In this document: in pieces, positions 17,122 to 26,437 of the stretch
Numbering within the stretch: the first letter of the stretch is position 1
Layout: each line of letters starts with the position of its first letter
NCBI RefSeq assembly: GCF_000763575.1
Contig: NZ_CP009170.1
Span: 335,501-399,500, forward strand
DNA length: 64,000 nt
Source of the DNA: Thermoanaerobacter kivui
GTDB lineage: Bacteria; Bacillota; Thermoanaerobacteria; Thermoanaerobacterales; Thermoanaerobacteraceae
Direction of reading: 5' to 3'
Notes under the pieces: generated by a model
Told to the model about the DNA's origin: nothing
What the model saw: only the letters and a program-made list of their open reading frames with translations
The model's database searches: none
Translations under genes and position numbers: made by a program

Positions 17122-18003
17122 ATGTTTTTAACTAAGGAGAAAATAAATCCACATTTTGTAAAAATTTTAAATGTTACGCCTATTTTTTGTGAATCAAATT
17201 TGATTTTTTGGCGTGAGGAAAATGCAGGATATTATACAGTTATTCCTAAAAATTTCCCTTTTATAAACTATTTAATTATAAATCCAACAGGTAAAAAAAT
17301 TTTAGATCTTTGTAATGGTGAAAATACACTTCAAAAAATATGTAATGAATTGATAAATTTATATCCCGAGGTACCTAAGGAGGAAATTACCAAAGATATT
17401 GCTGAAATATTATTTGATTTTTCACGATGTAATTTAATACAGTGGAAAGGGGGGAATAATCCATTTATGTACATTAATGAAAAGAAATTAGACAACGGTG
17501 ATATTATAAGTACTGCTTTAGAGAATGAACTAAAAGAAATTTGTCAATATTTTGAGAGCATTCTTGCAAATTATAAACAACAAAAAGGTAGGTTGACTTA
17601 TATTAATCCAATAATTCAACCTAATGATTATTTGAGCGAATTAATATTGCGCCAAAAATTATTTAATTATTCTGAGGAATTTTTCTTGTTAAAAGAGAAT
17701 AATAAAATTAATGGCATTATTACATTGCTCATACCAGTTGAGAAATATTCTACTGTAGCAACAATAGGTGTTATGGATGTAAATAGAGAATACCTAACAT
17801 CTATGATTGACTATATAGTAGAAGTTATTCCTCATATAGCAGTAAAGGAAATAACGAAAATCGAATTACAATTATTAAAAGACGCAAATATAACCCAATT
17901 GATAGAAAACTTGATAAAAAATACTGGATTTATAAATGAAGGCACATTAAAACATGAATTAGGGGAAAAAGACTTGTGCATTTATTCATATTTTTTAGTA
18001 TAA
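17122..18003 (+). CDS. PqqD-like RRE protein with GNAT-like C-terminal half
   Basis: A 293-residue protein. Residues about 40-110 show the PqqD/RRE pattern (LIINPTGKKILDLCNGENTL, QKICNELINLYPEV, then LFDFSRCNLIQW), which binds RiPP leaders. The C-terminal half (LLKENNKINGIITLLIPVEKY, ATIGVMDVNREYL, LIKNTGFINEGTLKHELGEKD) looks like an acyltransferase fold of the GNAT type; this second assignment is less sure. Strong site GGGGGGAAAG. It precedes the radical SAM gene, so it probably presents the MTYVKP-type leader to that enzyme and may itself acylate the product. Confidence 0.65.
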   Translation: MFLTKEKINPHFVKILNVTPIFCESNLIFWREENAGYYTVIPKNFPFINYLIINPTGKKILDLCNGENTLQKICNELINLYPEVPKEEITKDIAEILFDFSRCNLIQWKGGNNPFMYINEKKLDNGDIISTALENELKEICQYFESILANYKQQKGRLTYINPIIQPNDYLSELILRQKLFNYSEEFFLLKENNKINGIITLLIPVEKYSTVATIGVMDVNREYLTSMIDYIVEVIPHIAVKEITKIELQLLKDANITQLIENLIKNTGFINEGTLKHELGEKDLCIYSYFLV

Positions 18004-18068
18004 CTTTTCCTAATTATTTTTCAATATATCTTTTACTTTATTATTTAGAAAGGAGTAAATAAATAATC

Positions 18069-19019
18069 ATGGAAGAGCAAAGTATGTCAATTAACTATGC
18101 TGAAGTCTTGAAAGGGCCGCATCAATTAGCATTTGATATAACTAACAAATGTAATTTTAGGTGTCTTCATTGTTATAACTCAAGTGGCGAAAATATAGTT
18201 GTAAATAACGAATTAACTGATGAGGAAGTTATAAATTTCATAAAAGAAATAGGGGAGATGAAATTATTTAATGTATGTTTTCGCGGTGGAGAACCATTAA
18301 TTAGAAAAGAATTAATTTATAAATGCGCTAAACTATTAATTGAAGCAGGGACAACCTATGTGTCACTGGTAACTAATGGTTATTTGATGACAGAAGATAT
18401 AGCTTATCAATTGAAAAAAAGTGGTATTGACCGCATACAAATAAGTATTGATGGAGCGTGCCCTACCACTCATGATAAGTTGAGAAATAAAAAAGGTGCT
18501 TTTGATAAAGCTATTAAAGCTATTAAAATATTAAAAAATGTAGGAATATCAAATATTGATGTATCATTTTGTCCAACATCTTTTAATATTGCTGAATTTG
18601 ATGAAGTACATAGTTTATTAAATGAGTTGGGAATAAAAGAGTTACGGGTACAACCGCTAATGCTATTAGGAAGAGCAAATCAGCATTTAAATAAAATAAT
18701 GCCTACACAATTTCAGTATAGGCAATTAGTAAAGCGTATACATGCTATAAATTTAAGAGGAAAGAACCCAATAGTCGAATGGGGAGATCCTGTTGACCAT
18801 TTAATAAGATTTAGAACTATAGCTGCAAATTGTGTTAGCTATGTTTCTATTAGGGCAAACGGCGATATTGTAGCATCTCCTTATCTTCCTTTAGTAGTTG
18901 GAAACATTCGAAAATATAAATTTAGTGAATATTGGAAAGCAGGTCTTGTAACACTTTGGCAAAATGAATTGCCAAAAAAAAATGGCACAAAATATACTTT
19001 CTATAATGGATATGAATAA
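18069..19019 (+). CDS. Radical SAM peptide maturase (C-terminus frameshifted)
   Basis: 316 residues as read, with the cluster motif CNFRCLHC (Cys 28, 32, 35), FRGGEPLIRKE and SIDGACPTTHDKLR typical of SPASM/twitch peptide maturases. A late Cys (IAANCVSYVSIRANGDIVASPY) matches the start of the auxiliary-cluster domain. The frame ends early, after a run of nine A at 18973-18981; reading with eight A extends it for about 45 codons (see next entry). Family members install thioether, carbon-carbon or epimer modifications on RiPP precursors. Probable substrate is the 52-residue peptide at 16552. Confidence 0.85.
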   Translation: MEEQSMSINYAEVLKGPHQLAFDITNKCNFRCLHCYNSSGENIVVNNELTDEEVINFIKEIGEMKLFNVCFRGGEPLIRKELIYKCAKLLIEAGTTYVSLVTNGYLMTEDIAYQLKKSGIDRIQISIDGACPTTHDKLRNKKGAFDKAIKAIKILKNVGISNIDVSFCPTSFNIAEFDEVHSLLNELGIKELRVQPLMLLGRANQHLNKIMPTQFQYRQLVKRIHAINLRGKNPIVEWGDPVDHLIRFRTIAANCVSYVSIRANGDIVASPYLPLVVGNIRKYKFSEYWKAGLVTLWQNELPKKNGTKYTFYNGYE

Positions 19020-19119
19020 AGTTAGAGGAGATATGCCAATTGTTTGGATGGAGAAAGATATATATGTGGATTTTATAGATGAAATGTTGAAAAATGGAAC
19101 AACATGTTCAGCAAATTAA
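18973..19119 (+). pseudogene. Out-of-frame C-terminal extension of the radical SAM gene
   Basis: After the A9 run the alternative frame reads KKMAQNILSIMDMN, then MPIVWMEKDIYVDFIDEMLK and ends in GTTCSAN. This resembles the usual end of the twitch radical SAM family, which suggests the ancestral gene ended at 19119. Removing one A restores the frame. Either the gene is frameshifted, the run was misread in sequencing, or transcript slippage at A9 makes a minor full-length form. Confidence 0.65.
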
Positions 19120-19185
19120 TGATTATTGTATTTCTTGGTTTTGCTATTAATTTTAAATAAAAAATTATAGAGGGAGGTGAGAAAA

Positions 19186-19242
19186 TTGACATATGTAAAA
19201 CCTACAATTCAAACATTAGGTTCCCATTTAAATTTATGTTAA
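19186..19242 (+). CDS. Truncated second precursor (leader only)
   Basis: TTG start after AGGGAGGTGAG; 18 residues beginning MTYVKPTIQTLG, identical to the precursor at 16552 for the first 12 residues, then SHLNLC and stop. The core is missing, so it is a decayed duplicate or encodes a leader-length peptide only. Its strong ribosome site is kept. Confidence 0.6.
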   Translation: MTYVKPTIQTLGSHLNLC

Positions 19243-19282
19243 ATCAAATAAAAATTTCTGTATAAGAAAGGAGAAAAATCTT

Positions 19283-19603
19283 ATGCGAGCAATAAATTTT
19301 TTAGGCAAAAATAACTGGTTATTTGCTGTTTTTACATTTATCATAAACATCATTTTTTATAGGGCATTGCCACATACAGTTGCTATTCAGTGGCATTTTG
19401 ATGGTAGTATTTCAAATACTACATCTAAAACAACATTTGTTTTTATAATTCCCTTAGTGCAATTATTAGTTTATGGGTATGTAAAACTCAAGACAAAAGG
19501 TAAAAACACGACTCTTTATACTGACTTATATTCTATATTTGTTAATCTGCTTGCATTGATTGTTGATATGGCAATTATCTTAATAAATTCAAAAATTTTC
19601 TAA
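19283..19603 (+). CDS. DUF1648/SdpI-like small membrane protein
   Basis: A 106-residue protein with three hydrophobic segments. RALPHTVAIQWHFDGSISNT followed by FVFIIPLVQLLVYGYV matches the DUF1648 domain found at the N-terminus of SdpI-type immunity proteins. Site AGAAAGGAG. A frameshifted relative is at 32123. Located between the RiPP enzymes and an ABC pair, it may help immunity; that is inference from SdpI. Confidence 0.65.
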   Translation: MRAINFLGKNNWLFAVFTFIINIIFYRALPHTVAIQWHFDGSISNTTSKTTFVFIIPLVQLLVYGYVKLKTKGKNTTLYTDLYSIFVNLLALIVDMAIILINSKIF

Positions 19604-19621
19604 TAAGGAGCTGTACTATTT

Positions 19622-20347
19622 ATGCTTATTTTAGAAAATGTATCGAAGGCATACTATGGATGTGATAAAAAGGCTGTAGATTCACTGAACCTTGATGTAC
19701 ATGAAGGTGAAATTTTTGGTTTTCTTGGTCCAAATGGTTCAGGAAAAACCACCACTGTAAAAATTATTACTGGCATATTGAAACCTGATAACGGTAAAGT
19801 TTTGGTTAATGGATATGATGTAATTAAAGAACCTCTTAAAGCAAAAGAAAAAATGGGGTATGTACCGGATAACCCAGATATATTTAATAAACTTACAGGA
19901 TTAGAGTTTTTAAGGTTTATATCAGATATATATAAAGTAGATAGTAAAATTAGAAAATCAAATATTGAAAAATATGGTAAGATAATAGAGATTTATGATG
20001 CCTTAAATATGAAAATAGAGAGCTATTCGCATGGAATGAAACAAAAATTATTGATTTTAGGAGCACTTATTCATGAACCAGATCTCTTAATTATGGACGA
20101 GCCAGTAATTGGGCTTGATACAAAAGCTATCAAAAATTTAAAAGAGATTATGCGAAGTTTATCCAAACAAGGGAGAACAGTATTTATTACGACACACATT
20201 ATGCAGATAGCAGAGGAGATATGCGATAGAATTGCAATTATAAAAAATGGCAGGATACTTTATACAGGGACTATTAACGATTTAAAAATTAAAAAAGATG
20301 ATAAAAAAGATTTAGAAGAAATTTTTCTGGAGATGACTGAATCATGA
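19622..20347 (+). CDS. ABC transporter ATP-binding protein
   Basis: A 241-residue ATPase with Walker A GPNGSGKTT, a divergent signature YSHGMKQKL, Walker B LLIMDEPVIGLD and switch His in TTHIMQIAE. Overlaps the permease gene by 4 bases. The protein is related to the ATPase at 32938 and the pair has the same architecture. Probable peptide export or self-resistance. Confidence 0.9.
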   Translation: MLILENVSKAYYGCDKKAVDSLNLDVHEGEIFGFLGPNGSGKTTTVKIITGILKPDNGKVLVNGYDVIKEPLKAKEKMGYVPDNPDIFNKLTGLEFLRFISDIYKVDSKIRKSNIEKYGKIIEIYDALNMKIESYSHGMKQKLLILGALIHEPDLLIMDEPVIGLDTKAIKNLKEIMRSLSKQGRTVFITTHIMQIAEEICDRIAIIKNGRILYTGTINDLKIKKDDKKDLEEIFLEMTES

Positions 20348-22011
20348 AGCAATTATGGACTTTATTAAAATATAATTATAAGTCCTTATATGGATTTCAT
20401 GGATTTAAGTATTCATGGAAGTATGAAAAAGAAAAACTGTATTTAAACTTTTTTATATATGGGCTGCTTTTATTCTTATTTTATAATATATTTAAGGTGT
20501 ATATACAAATTAATGAATTTCTCTATTACAATTTAAGTTTAACAAGGGAACAAAATTTGATGATAGAGGGCCTTTTGAATTTTACATTTCTTTTATTGCT
20601 AACATTTGGATTAGCTGGTTCGTACATTTCAACAGTAAGCAATAGTAGAGAAAGTAACTACGTAATGACTTTACCGCTAAAGCCATGGCAAATTTTGCTC
20701 AGCAGATTTGTTCCAGGATATATATTTCAATTATTGCTTTCACTATTTGTACTTATGCCAGTATTCATTATTAATGGTATATCTTCTAACAAGCCTTTTT
20801 CGTATTATATTTTTGCTTTTATAATAACGGTGCTAATTCCAGTGTTTCCAATGGTATCGCAATTTTTTGTTTTTGTATTAATACAAAGGGCAGGATATTT
20901 TTTTGGTAAGAGAGAGGTTGCTAATATAACTGCTCTTGTAACAAATATTGTATTTATAATTTTACTTAAAGAAATTACAGGGATGCAAAATTACCTTGAA
21001 ATAAATAAAAATACAAATCTAAGTATTATAAAATATAAACTCTTCCGATTAACAGATCTTTCGAACATATTTTATCCAGTAAATATAGCTTATAAGGTTA
21101 TTACAGAAAAAGGGATAATTTCTTTTAAATATTTATTATTTTTCATTTTCATTTCATTAATAGGTCTTATTCTCATTTTGGAGTTATTATCAAAAAGTTT
21201 AGTTTATATAATATCTCGCAGCAATGAGATAAATAACAAGAATAAACAAAAAGTTTATAATATGGAAAGGTTGTTCTTTAAACGTCAGAGTAAGGTTATG
21301 GCATTGCTACAGAGAGACATAAAACTTTTTTATCGTGATTCGACATTTGTTATTTATGGATTTGCTATGACATTGATTATTCCATTTCTTTTGATTTATT
21401 CTTTTTATTCAGGTATGCCAGAGTTACTGAAAGTAATTTCTAATATAGAAAAAGATTTGAATACAAAATATTTTATTACACTGATTACAACTTTAGTATA
21501 TATCTTGGTCGGGGGCTTTAATATGATAGCATCAACTGCTTTATCACGAGAAGGAAAGACGTTTTATTTTCTTAAATCATTGCCTATAAATCCTCAAGAA
21601 TACATTAAAGCAAAACTTCTACATTGTAATATTTTAAGCATTATATTTGGCATACTTACGTGTTCATTTAGTTTTTTTGTAACAGGATTGAGCTTGATTT
21701 GCCTTCTACTTGCTTTTATAATAGGGTTTTTTATATTAAACATTTATTTTAGCATAGGATTATTTTGTGAGTTTTGTATACCAATGTTAAATTGGGAGAA
21801 TCCAAGGGTGGTGGTAAGGCAAAATATCAATGTACTCATATCTATGGTTTTATTGATTTTATTTGTGATTTTGTCAATTAATGTGATAACCAAAATATCA
21901 AAGCTTGCAATCTACATGCCTTATATTGCTATTGGATTAGGAATAATTACTTTTGCTTTTTATAAATTTTTGATTTATTTTGGAACTAAAAGATATTATG
22001 AAATTAGTTAG
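20344..22011 (+). CDS. ABC transporter permease, large ABC-exporter type
   Basis: A 555-residue protein with about 12 membrane helices and the internal motif YVMTLPLKPWQILLSRF, which recurs later as FYFLKSLPINPQEYIKAKLL. The pattern of two halves is that of the putative ABC-exporter permease family seen again at 33648. Overlaps its ATPase by ATGA. Substrate unknown; likely the cassette's peptide or an immunity substrate. Confidence 0.8.
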   Translation: MKQLWTLLKYNYKSLYGFHGFKYSWKYEKEKLYLNFFIYGLLLFLFYNIFKVYIQINEFLYYNLSLTREQNLMIEGLLNFTFLLLLTFGLAGSYISTVSNSRESNYVMTLPLKPWQILLSRFVPGYIFQLLLSLFVLMPVFIINGISSNKPFSYYIFAFIITVLIPVFPMVSQFFVFVLIQRAGYFFGKREVANITALVTNIVFIILLKEITGMQNYLEINKNTNLSIIKYKLFRLTDLSNIFYPVNIAYKVITEKGIISFKYLLFFIFISLIGLILILELLSKSLVYIISRSNEINNKNKQKVYNMERLFFKRQSKVMALLQRDIKLFYRDSTFVIYGFAMTLIIPFLLIYSFYSGMPELLKVISNIEKDLNTKYFITLITTLVYILVGGFNMIASTALSREGKTFYFLKSLPINPQEYIKAKLLHCNILSIIFGILTCSFSFFVTGLSLICLLLAFIIGFFILNIYFSIGLFCEFCIPMLNWENPRVVVRQNINVLISMVLLILFVILSINVITKISKLAIYMPYIAIGLGIITFAFYKFLIYFGTKRYYEIS

Positions 22012-22044
22012 TACAAAATCTTATATTTGATTTGGAGGTTGAGT

Positions 22045-23670
22045 ATGAAAAAAGAGGAGTATAAACATATATATTCAGTACTAAAGCCTTACTTAATAAA
22101 GGAGGTAATAGGATTTTTTATAATAATCTTATCGACGATTATATCTTTATTGAATCCGTATATCATTAAATTGATCATAGATGTAGCAATAGCAAAAAAG
22201 GATACATATAATTTAGTAAAATATACAACAGTTTTTACTGGTGTTTATGCGTTAGGAGTTATCTTAAACACTATTCAATCTTACATTTTTACATATATTG
22301 GAGAAAAAGTATTATATGATTTAAGATTGAATTTATATAAAAGTGTTATGGATAAAGAAATTACTTTTTTTAACGAAAAACAAACAGGTGAAGTCATGTC
22401 AAGAATCCTAAACGAATTACCTAATGTTGTAAATTTATTTGTTGGGACATTTATAAATATAATTACACAAGTAGCAACATTGGTTATAGCGTTTATAATA
22501 ATGTTTACTATAAATAAAGAGATAACGATAATCTCAATATTAGTAACTCCTCTTATTTATATTGTTTTGAGATATTATAATCCAATATTTAGAAACATAA
22601 ATCTAGGATTCATGCAGATTAATTCAAAAATTAATAATGTATTACATGAAAATATTTCTAACATAAAAGTAATAAAATACTTGAATACATACAAATTTGC
22701 TCAAAGAAGATTTTCAATTGTGCTTCATGAATACATAAATAAAAGGTTTGATAATATTTATATAAGTAGCATAAGCAATGCATTACTCTCTTTTTTATTT
22801 TTTATTCCTTCCATAGTTTTGCTTTTATATGGTGGTTACCAAGTAATACTAGGGAAATTAACGATAGGGGGGCTTGTTGCATTATCTTCATATATTAATC
22901 AATTATTTCAACCAATAAAATCGTTGTCAAATATAAATATTGAGTTACAAAAATCAAAAGTAGCATTAAAAAGATATTTTGAACTTATAGAAAAAAGTGA
23001 AAATAAAAAAGATGATAATATAAAAATATCAAAAATAAAGAATGGTATTACGTTAAACAATGTAACTTTTTCATATCAAAAAGATACTAGTATAATCGAG
23101 AATTTAAGTTTGAAATTAGAAGTTGGTAAAACCATGAGGATTTTAGGACCTAATGGCAAAGGGAAAACAACGTTAATTGATATAATATGTGGCTTATTAA
23201 CTCCCCAGTCTGGGATTATAAAATATGATAGTCTAGATGTGAAAAATATTAATATATCTTCGTTAAAAAGACTTATAGGAGTTGTACCACAAAATGTATC
23301 TCTATTTAATGATACAATAAAGAATAATATTAAGATGGGGAGAGATATTGATGATGAAAAAATAATAGGCTTAGTTAAAAAACTTGGCTTTGATGATTTG
23401 ATTAACGATAAAACTTTAAATCTTAACAGTATAGTTACAAATAATGGAGATAATTTATCAGAAGGTCAAAAAAGAAAAATTACAATACTAAGAGCTTTAG
23501 CTCAAGATCCTCAAGTCATCATATTAGATGAAGCATTAACATTTTTGGATAATAACTCAAAAAATAATTTTTGCAAATACTTAAGTAAAATCAAAGAAGA
23601 TAGGATTATTGTAATGATCTCTCATGAAAATATACCTCATATTGATTTTGATATGGAACTATGGATTTAA
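22045..23670 (+). CDS. ABC exporter (fused membrane and ATPase domains)
   Basis: A 541-residue half-transporter: six helices in residues 15-300, then a nucleotide-binding domain with Walker A GPNGKGKTT, Q-loop VPQNVSLF, signature LSEGQKRKI and Walker B VIILDEALTFLD. No C39 peptidase domain. The ATG is chosen because TTGGAGGTT precedes it; an upstream in-frame ATG lacks a site. The C-terminus is short (HENIPHIDFDMELWI) but retains the switch His. In a RiPP cassette such transporters export the peptide. Confidence 0.9.
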   Translation: MKKEEYKHIYSVLKPYLIKEVIGFFIIILSTIISLLNPYIIKLIIDVAIAKKDTYNLVKYTTVFTGVYALGVILNTIQSYIFTYIGEKVLYDLRLNLYKSVMDKEITFFNEKQTGEVMSRILNELPNVVNLFVGTFINIITQVATLVIAFIIMFTINKEITIISILVTPLIYIVLRYYNPIFRNINLGFMQINSKINNVLHENISNIKVIKYLNTYKFAQRRFSIVLHEYINKRFDNIYISSISNALLSFLFFIPSIVLLLYGGYQVILGKLTIGGLVALSSYINQLFQPIKSLSNINIELQKSKVALKRYFELIEKSENKKDDNIKISKIKNGITLNNVTFSYQKDTSIIENLSLKLEVGKTMRILGPNGKGKTTLIDIICGLLTPQSGIIKYDSLDVKNINISSLKRLIGVVPQNVSLFNDTIKNNIKMGRDIDDEKIIGLVKKLGFDDLINDKTLNLNSIVTNNGDNLSEGQKRKITILRALAQDPQVIILDEALTFLDNNSKNNFCKYLSKIKEDRIIVMISHENIPHIDFDMELWI

Positions 23671-23769
23671 CCAATCACTAAGTATTTAAACTCGTCAAAT
23701 TTACCTAAGCTTTTTAATTTGGAGATAGAATTATTTAAAAGTGATAATAATTTATTGGGGAGGTACACG

Positions 23770-24582
23770 ATGAAAATAATTGAAGTAAAAGAACTTAAAA
23801 AATCAATAAATGGGAATCCTGTTTTAAAAAATGTAAACATGATGGTTTTTAAAGGAGAGATTTACGGTTTTTTAGGGAAGAATGGTGCAGGGAAAACAAC
23901 GACATTACGTATAATACTCGGTTTACTTAAAAGGGATGGTGGAGAAATAAAAATATTTGGAGAAAATTTGTCCAGAGGACATTTTAAAAAAATAGGAGTT
24001 ATGTTTGAGTATGAGACTTTAAACCTGGAGTGGACAGTATTGGATAACCTGAGACAAACATGTTATATATATGGAATTGAGAAAAGGGAAATATATAAGT
24101 ATCTTGATATAATTGAATTTTCTAGAAATGATGTATATAAAAAAGTGAAGCAACTTTCTAAAGGGATGAAAAGGAAAGTTTCTTTAATTAATGCTATCTT
24201 GCCGGAGCCGGAATTATTAATTCTTGATGAGCCTACATCCGGTTTAGATCCAGAAATGCAACTTACCATAAGAGAGATTCTATTAGAGTTTAAATCGAAA
24301 GGAAAAACCATACTTTTTAGTTCTCACAATTTAAATGAAGTACAAAAAATAAGCGACAGAATAGGATTAATAAAAGGAGGAGAGACATTGCTAGAAATTC
24401 AAATTAAAAAAGAGCTGTATTTAGTAGAGGGTAATTATCCTGAACTTTTGGATAATAAAGTAAAAGACAAGAATCTTTATGTAGTTGATGAAAAAGTAAT
24501 TAAAGAGTTTAATATCCAAAAGTATCAAGCTATCAAAGATATTGAAGAATTATATATAAAGATTATGGGGATGGAGGCGTAA
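23770..24582 (+). CDS. ABC transporter ATP-binding protein (ABC-2 type)
   Basis: A 271-residue ATPase with Walker A GKNGAGKTT, signature LSKGMKRKV, Walker B LLILDEPTSGLDPE and switch His in SSHNLNEV. The C-terminal extension resembles lantibiotic-immunity (LanF-like) ATPases. Start chosen at the ATG after GGGGAGGTACACG. Followed by its permease after 2 bases. Confidence 0.9.
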   Translation: MKIIEVKELKKSINGNPVLKNVNMMVFKGEIYGFLGKNGAGKTTTLRIILGLLKRDGGEIKIFGENLSRGHFKKIGVMFEYETLNLEWTVLDNLRQTCYIYGIEKREIYKYLDIIEFSRNDVYKKVKQLSKGMKRKVSLINAILPEPELLILDEPTSGLDPEMQLTIREILLEFKSKGKTILFSSHNLNEVQKISDRIGLIKGGETLLEIQIKKELYLVEGNYPELLDNKVKDKNLYVVDEKVIKEFNIQKYQAIKDIEELYIKIMGMEA

Positions 24583-24584
24583 AA

Positions 24585-25241
24585 ATGCTAAAACTTATAA
24601 GATTAGAAGTTGTTAATTTTTTAAAAGTGTCAATATTCCCTTTTATCCTTTTAAATTTGGTTGTAGCAATTGTTGTAAAAAATATGAAAAATGTTTTTGA
24701 TTTATTGAGTTCTTCTTCTTCTGATATTTGCACTTTTTATACTTTATTTCTTATGATTATAATTTCGTATGCAGCCGCTTTTATGACGACTATAAATTTT
24801 GAAAAAGAAAAATTAAGTAATCTCTATCATAGATATTTTGTTTTGCCTCTACCACCAGGGATAATTTTTGCAATTAAACTCTTTCCTTCTATCATCTGTA
24901 GTATGTGTGTAGTATTAATTTGGGGAATAGTTATGTTTTTAATCTTTCACCCTGTTACATTAATTACTTTTATTATGGCGTTATGTAATGCATTGATTTT
25001 TGTGATTGGAAGTATTTTATTAATCTTCTATTTTGATCTTACTTTAAAGAATGTTTCAATTGTATATGGAATTAAATTCATTTTAATATTTGTGCTTTCA
25101 TACCTCCCCAATTTTATAGTTTCCCAGAATGTTTCTATAAAAGTTGTAAATTATAGTATTATTATTTTCACCTTTTTACTCTTTATTACGGGTATTATTC
25201 TTATTAATAATATTGATTCTGAAAAAGTAATACTATCATGA
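24585..25241 (+). CDS. ABC-2 permease of immunity-type transporter
   Basis: A 218-residue protein with six membrane helices, the size of LanE/LanG- and NatB-like small permeases. Pairs with the preceding ATPase. It ends 5 bases before the regulator fragment at 25246, which marks a recombination scar; its own C-terminus appears complete. Confidence 0.8.
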   Translation: MLKLIRLEVVNFLKVSIFPFILLNLVVAIVVKNMKNVFDLLSSSSSDICTFYTLFLMIIISYAAAFMTTINFEKEKLSNLYHRYFVLPLPPGIIFAIKLFPSIICSMCVVLIWGIVMFLIFHPVTLITFIMALCNALIFVIGSILLIFYFDLTLKNVSIVYGIKFILIFVLSYLPNFIVSQNVSIKVVNYSIIIFTFLLFITGIILINNIDSEKVILS

Positions 25242-25245
25242 TTAT

Positions 25246-25656
25246 ATGGATAATATTGATGCGAGGCAAAATGAAGATTATTTTACTCTTTTTGGAATTT
25301 ATGCATGCAAAATATATAGTGATGAGAAAGGAAAAGATAGTAAGATATGTATATATAAAAAAATTGCAGATGAAGTATCAATGGTAATAAAACTGCTAGC
25401 TGAGAAAATAGCAACTGAGTATGGAAAGAGAATAAAAGAAAAAGAACCAAATGAGATAAAGATAAAATTAAATGACAGCCAGATAAAAATACTGGAATTG
25501 GAAGCAAAAGGATATAGAGAATTAGACATAGCAAAAGTTCTTGGAATAGAGGTTGTGACTGTGAAGTATCACAAAAGAAAAATAGTAGAAAAACTTGGGG
25601 TAAAAAATATCAAAGAAGCAGTAGCAAAGGCGATTAAGAATTTTGGAAATATTTAA
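25246..25656 (+). pseudogene. C-terminal fragment of GAF-LuxR regulator
   Basis: From 25351 to about 25640 the DNA is nearly identical to 15463-15752, covering the linker and LuxR helix-turn-helix (KKIADEVSMVIKLLAEKI, LNDSQIKILELEAKGYRE). The first 35 codons are unrelated and there is no ribosome site. The last residues (NFGNI) come from the fused radical SAM fragment. The GAF domain is absent, so any product would be an unsensing DNA-binding fragment. Confidence 0.8.
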
Positions 25657-26437
25657 TAAACACAAAATCCCTATTGAACTAGTTACTAATGGTATAAATT
25701 TATCGAAAGAAAAGATTGAGATAATGAATTCTTATCACGTAGTAGGTTATAGTTTATCAATAGAAGGAAGTAATAACGAGACTCATGATTTTATCAGGGG
25801 AGAGGGGACATTTAAAAAGGTTATTTCTTCAATTTTAAATTTAAAAAAATTTTCAAATGCATTTCAAGTGGACGTTGAAGTAATTTACAGAAAACATAAT
25901 ATGATGCAAATAGAAGAAATTGTAAAATTGTTAAGCGATTTGGGAGTTACTTCAGTTAAATTTGCACGCTTGAAACCTTGGGATTGGGGGCAACAATTGT
26001 CAAACATTGTACCAAATAAGGAGGAAATAAAGAAAGTTAACGAAAAAATTTGGAATATAGAAGGAAAATATAAAGGCATTAAAATAATGGGAGATGTACC
26101 CAAGTCTATTGAAAACCAAAAGGTTCCAGGTTGCAATATAAACGTCGGTTTTGAAATTCAACCTGATGGGAATGTACTTCCATGCCGAATTTTCGAGCAA
26201 AGAGTAGATGATAAAATAATTCTAGGCAACATAAAATCACAAGATATTTTTGAAATATGGAATAGTGAGAAAGCAAAAAGGATAAGAAGTTATTCCAAAA
26301 GATTAAGCAAAAAATTTCTGTGTACCAAATGTGAATTTGCTCGCTTCTGTTCTACGAGTTATTGTATTGCTGAAAACTTCCTAACATTTGGTAAATTTAT
26401 TCCTTCAGAGGAGGATTTAAATAAATGCAAAATTTAA
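25643..26437 (+). pseudogene. 5'-truncated radical SAM/SPASM maturase
   Basis: 264 codons of the C-terminal two thirds of a SPASM enzyme: LVTNGINLSKEKIEIM, SLSIEGSNNETHDFIRGEGTF, then the SPASM cysteines in PGCNINVGFEIQPDGNVLPC and CTKCEFARFCSTSYC. The N-terminal CxxxCxxC that binds the catalytic cluster is missing because homology begins right at the regulator scar. Cannot be an active radical SAM enzyme as it stands. Its 3' end overlaps the MFS gene. Confidence 0.85.
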
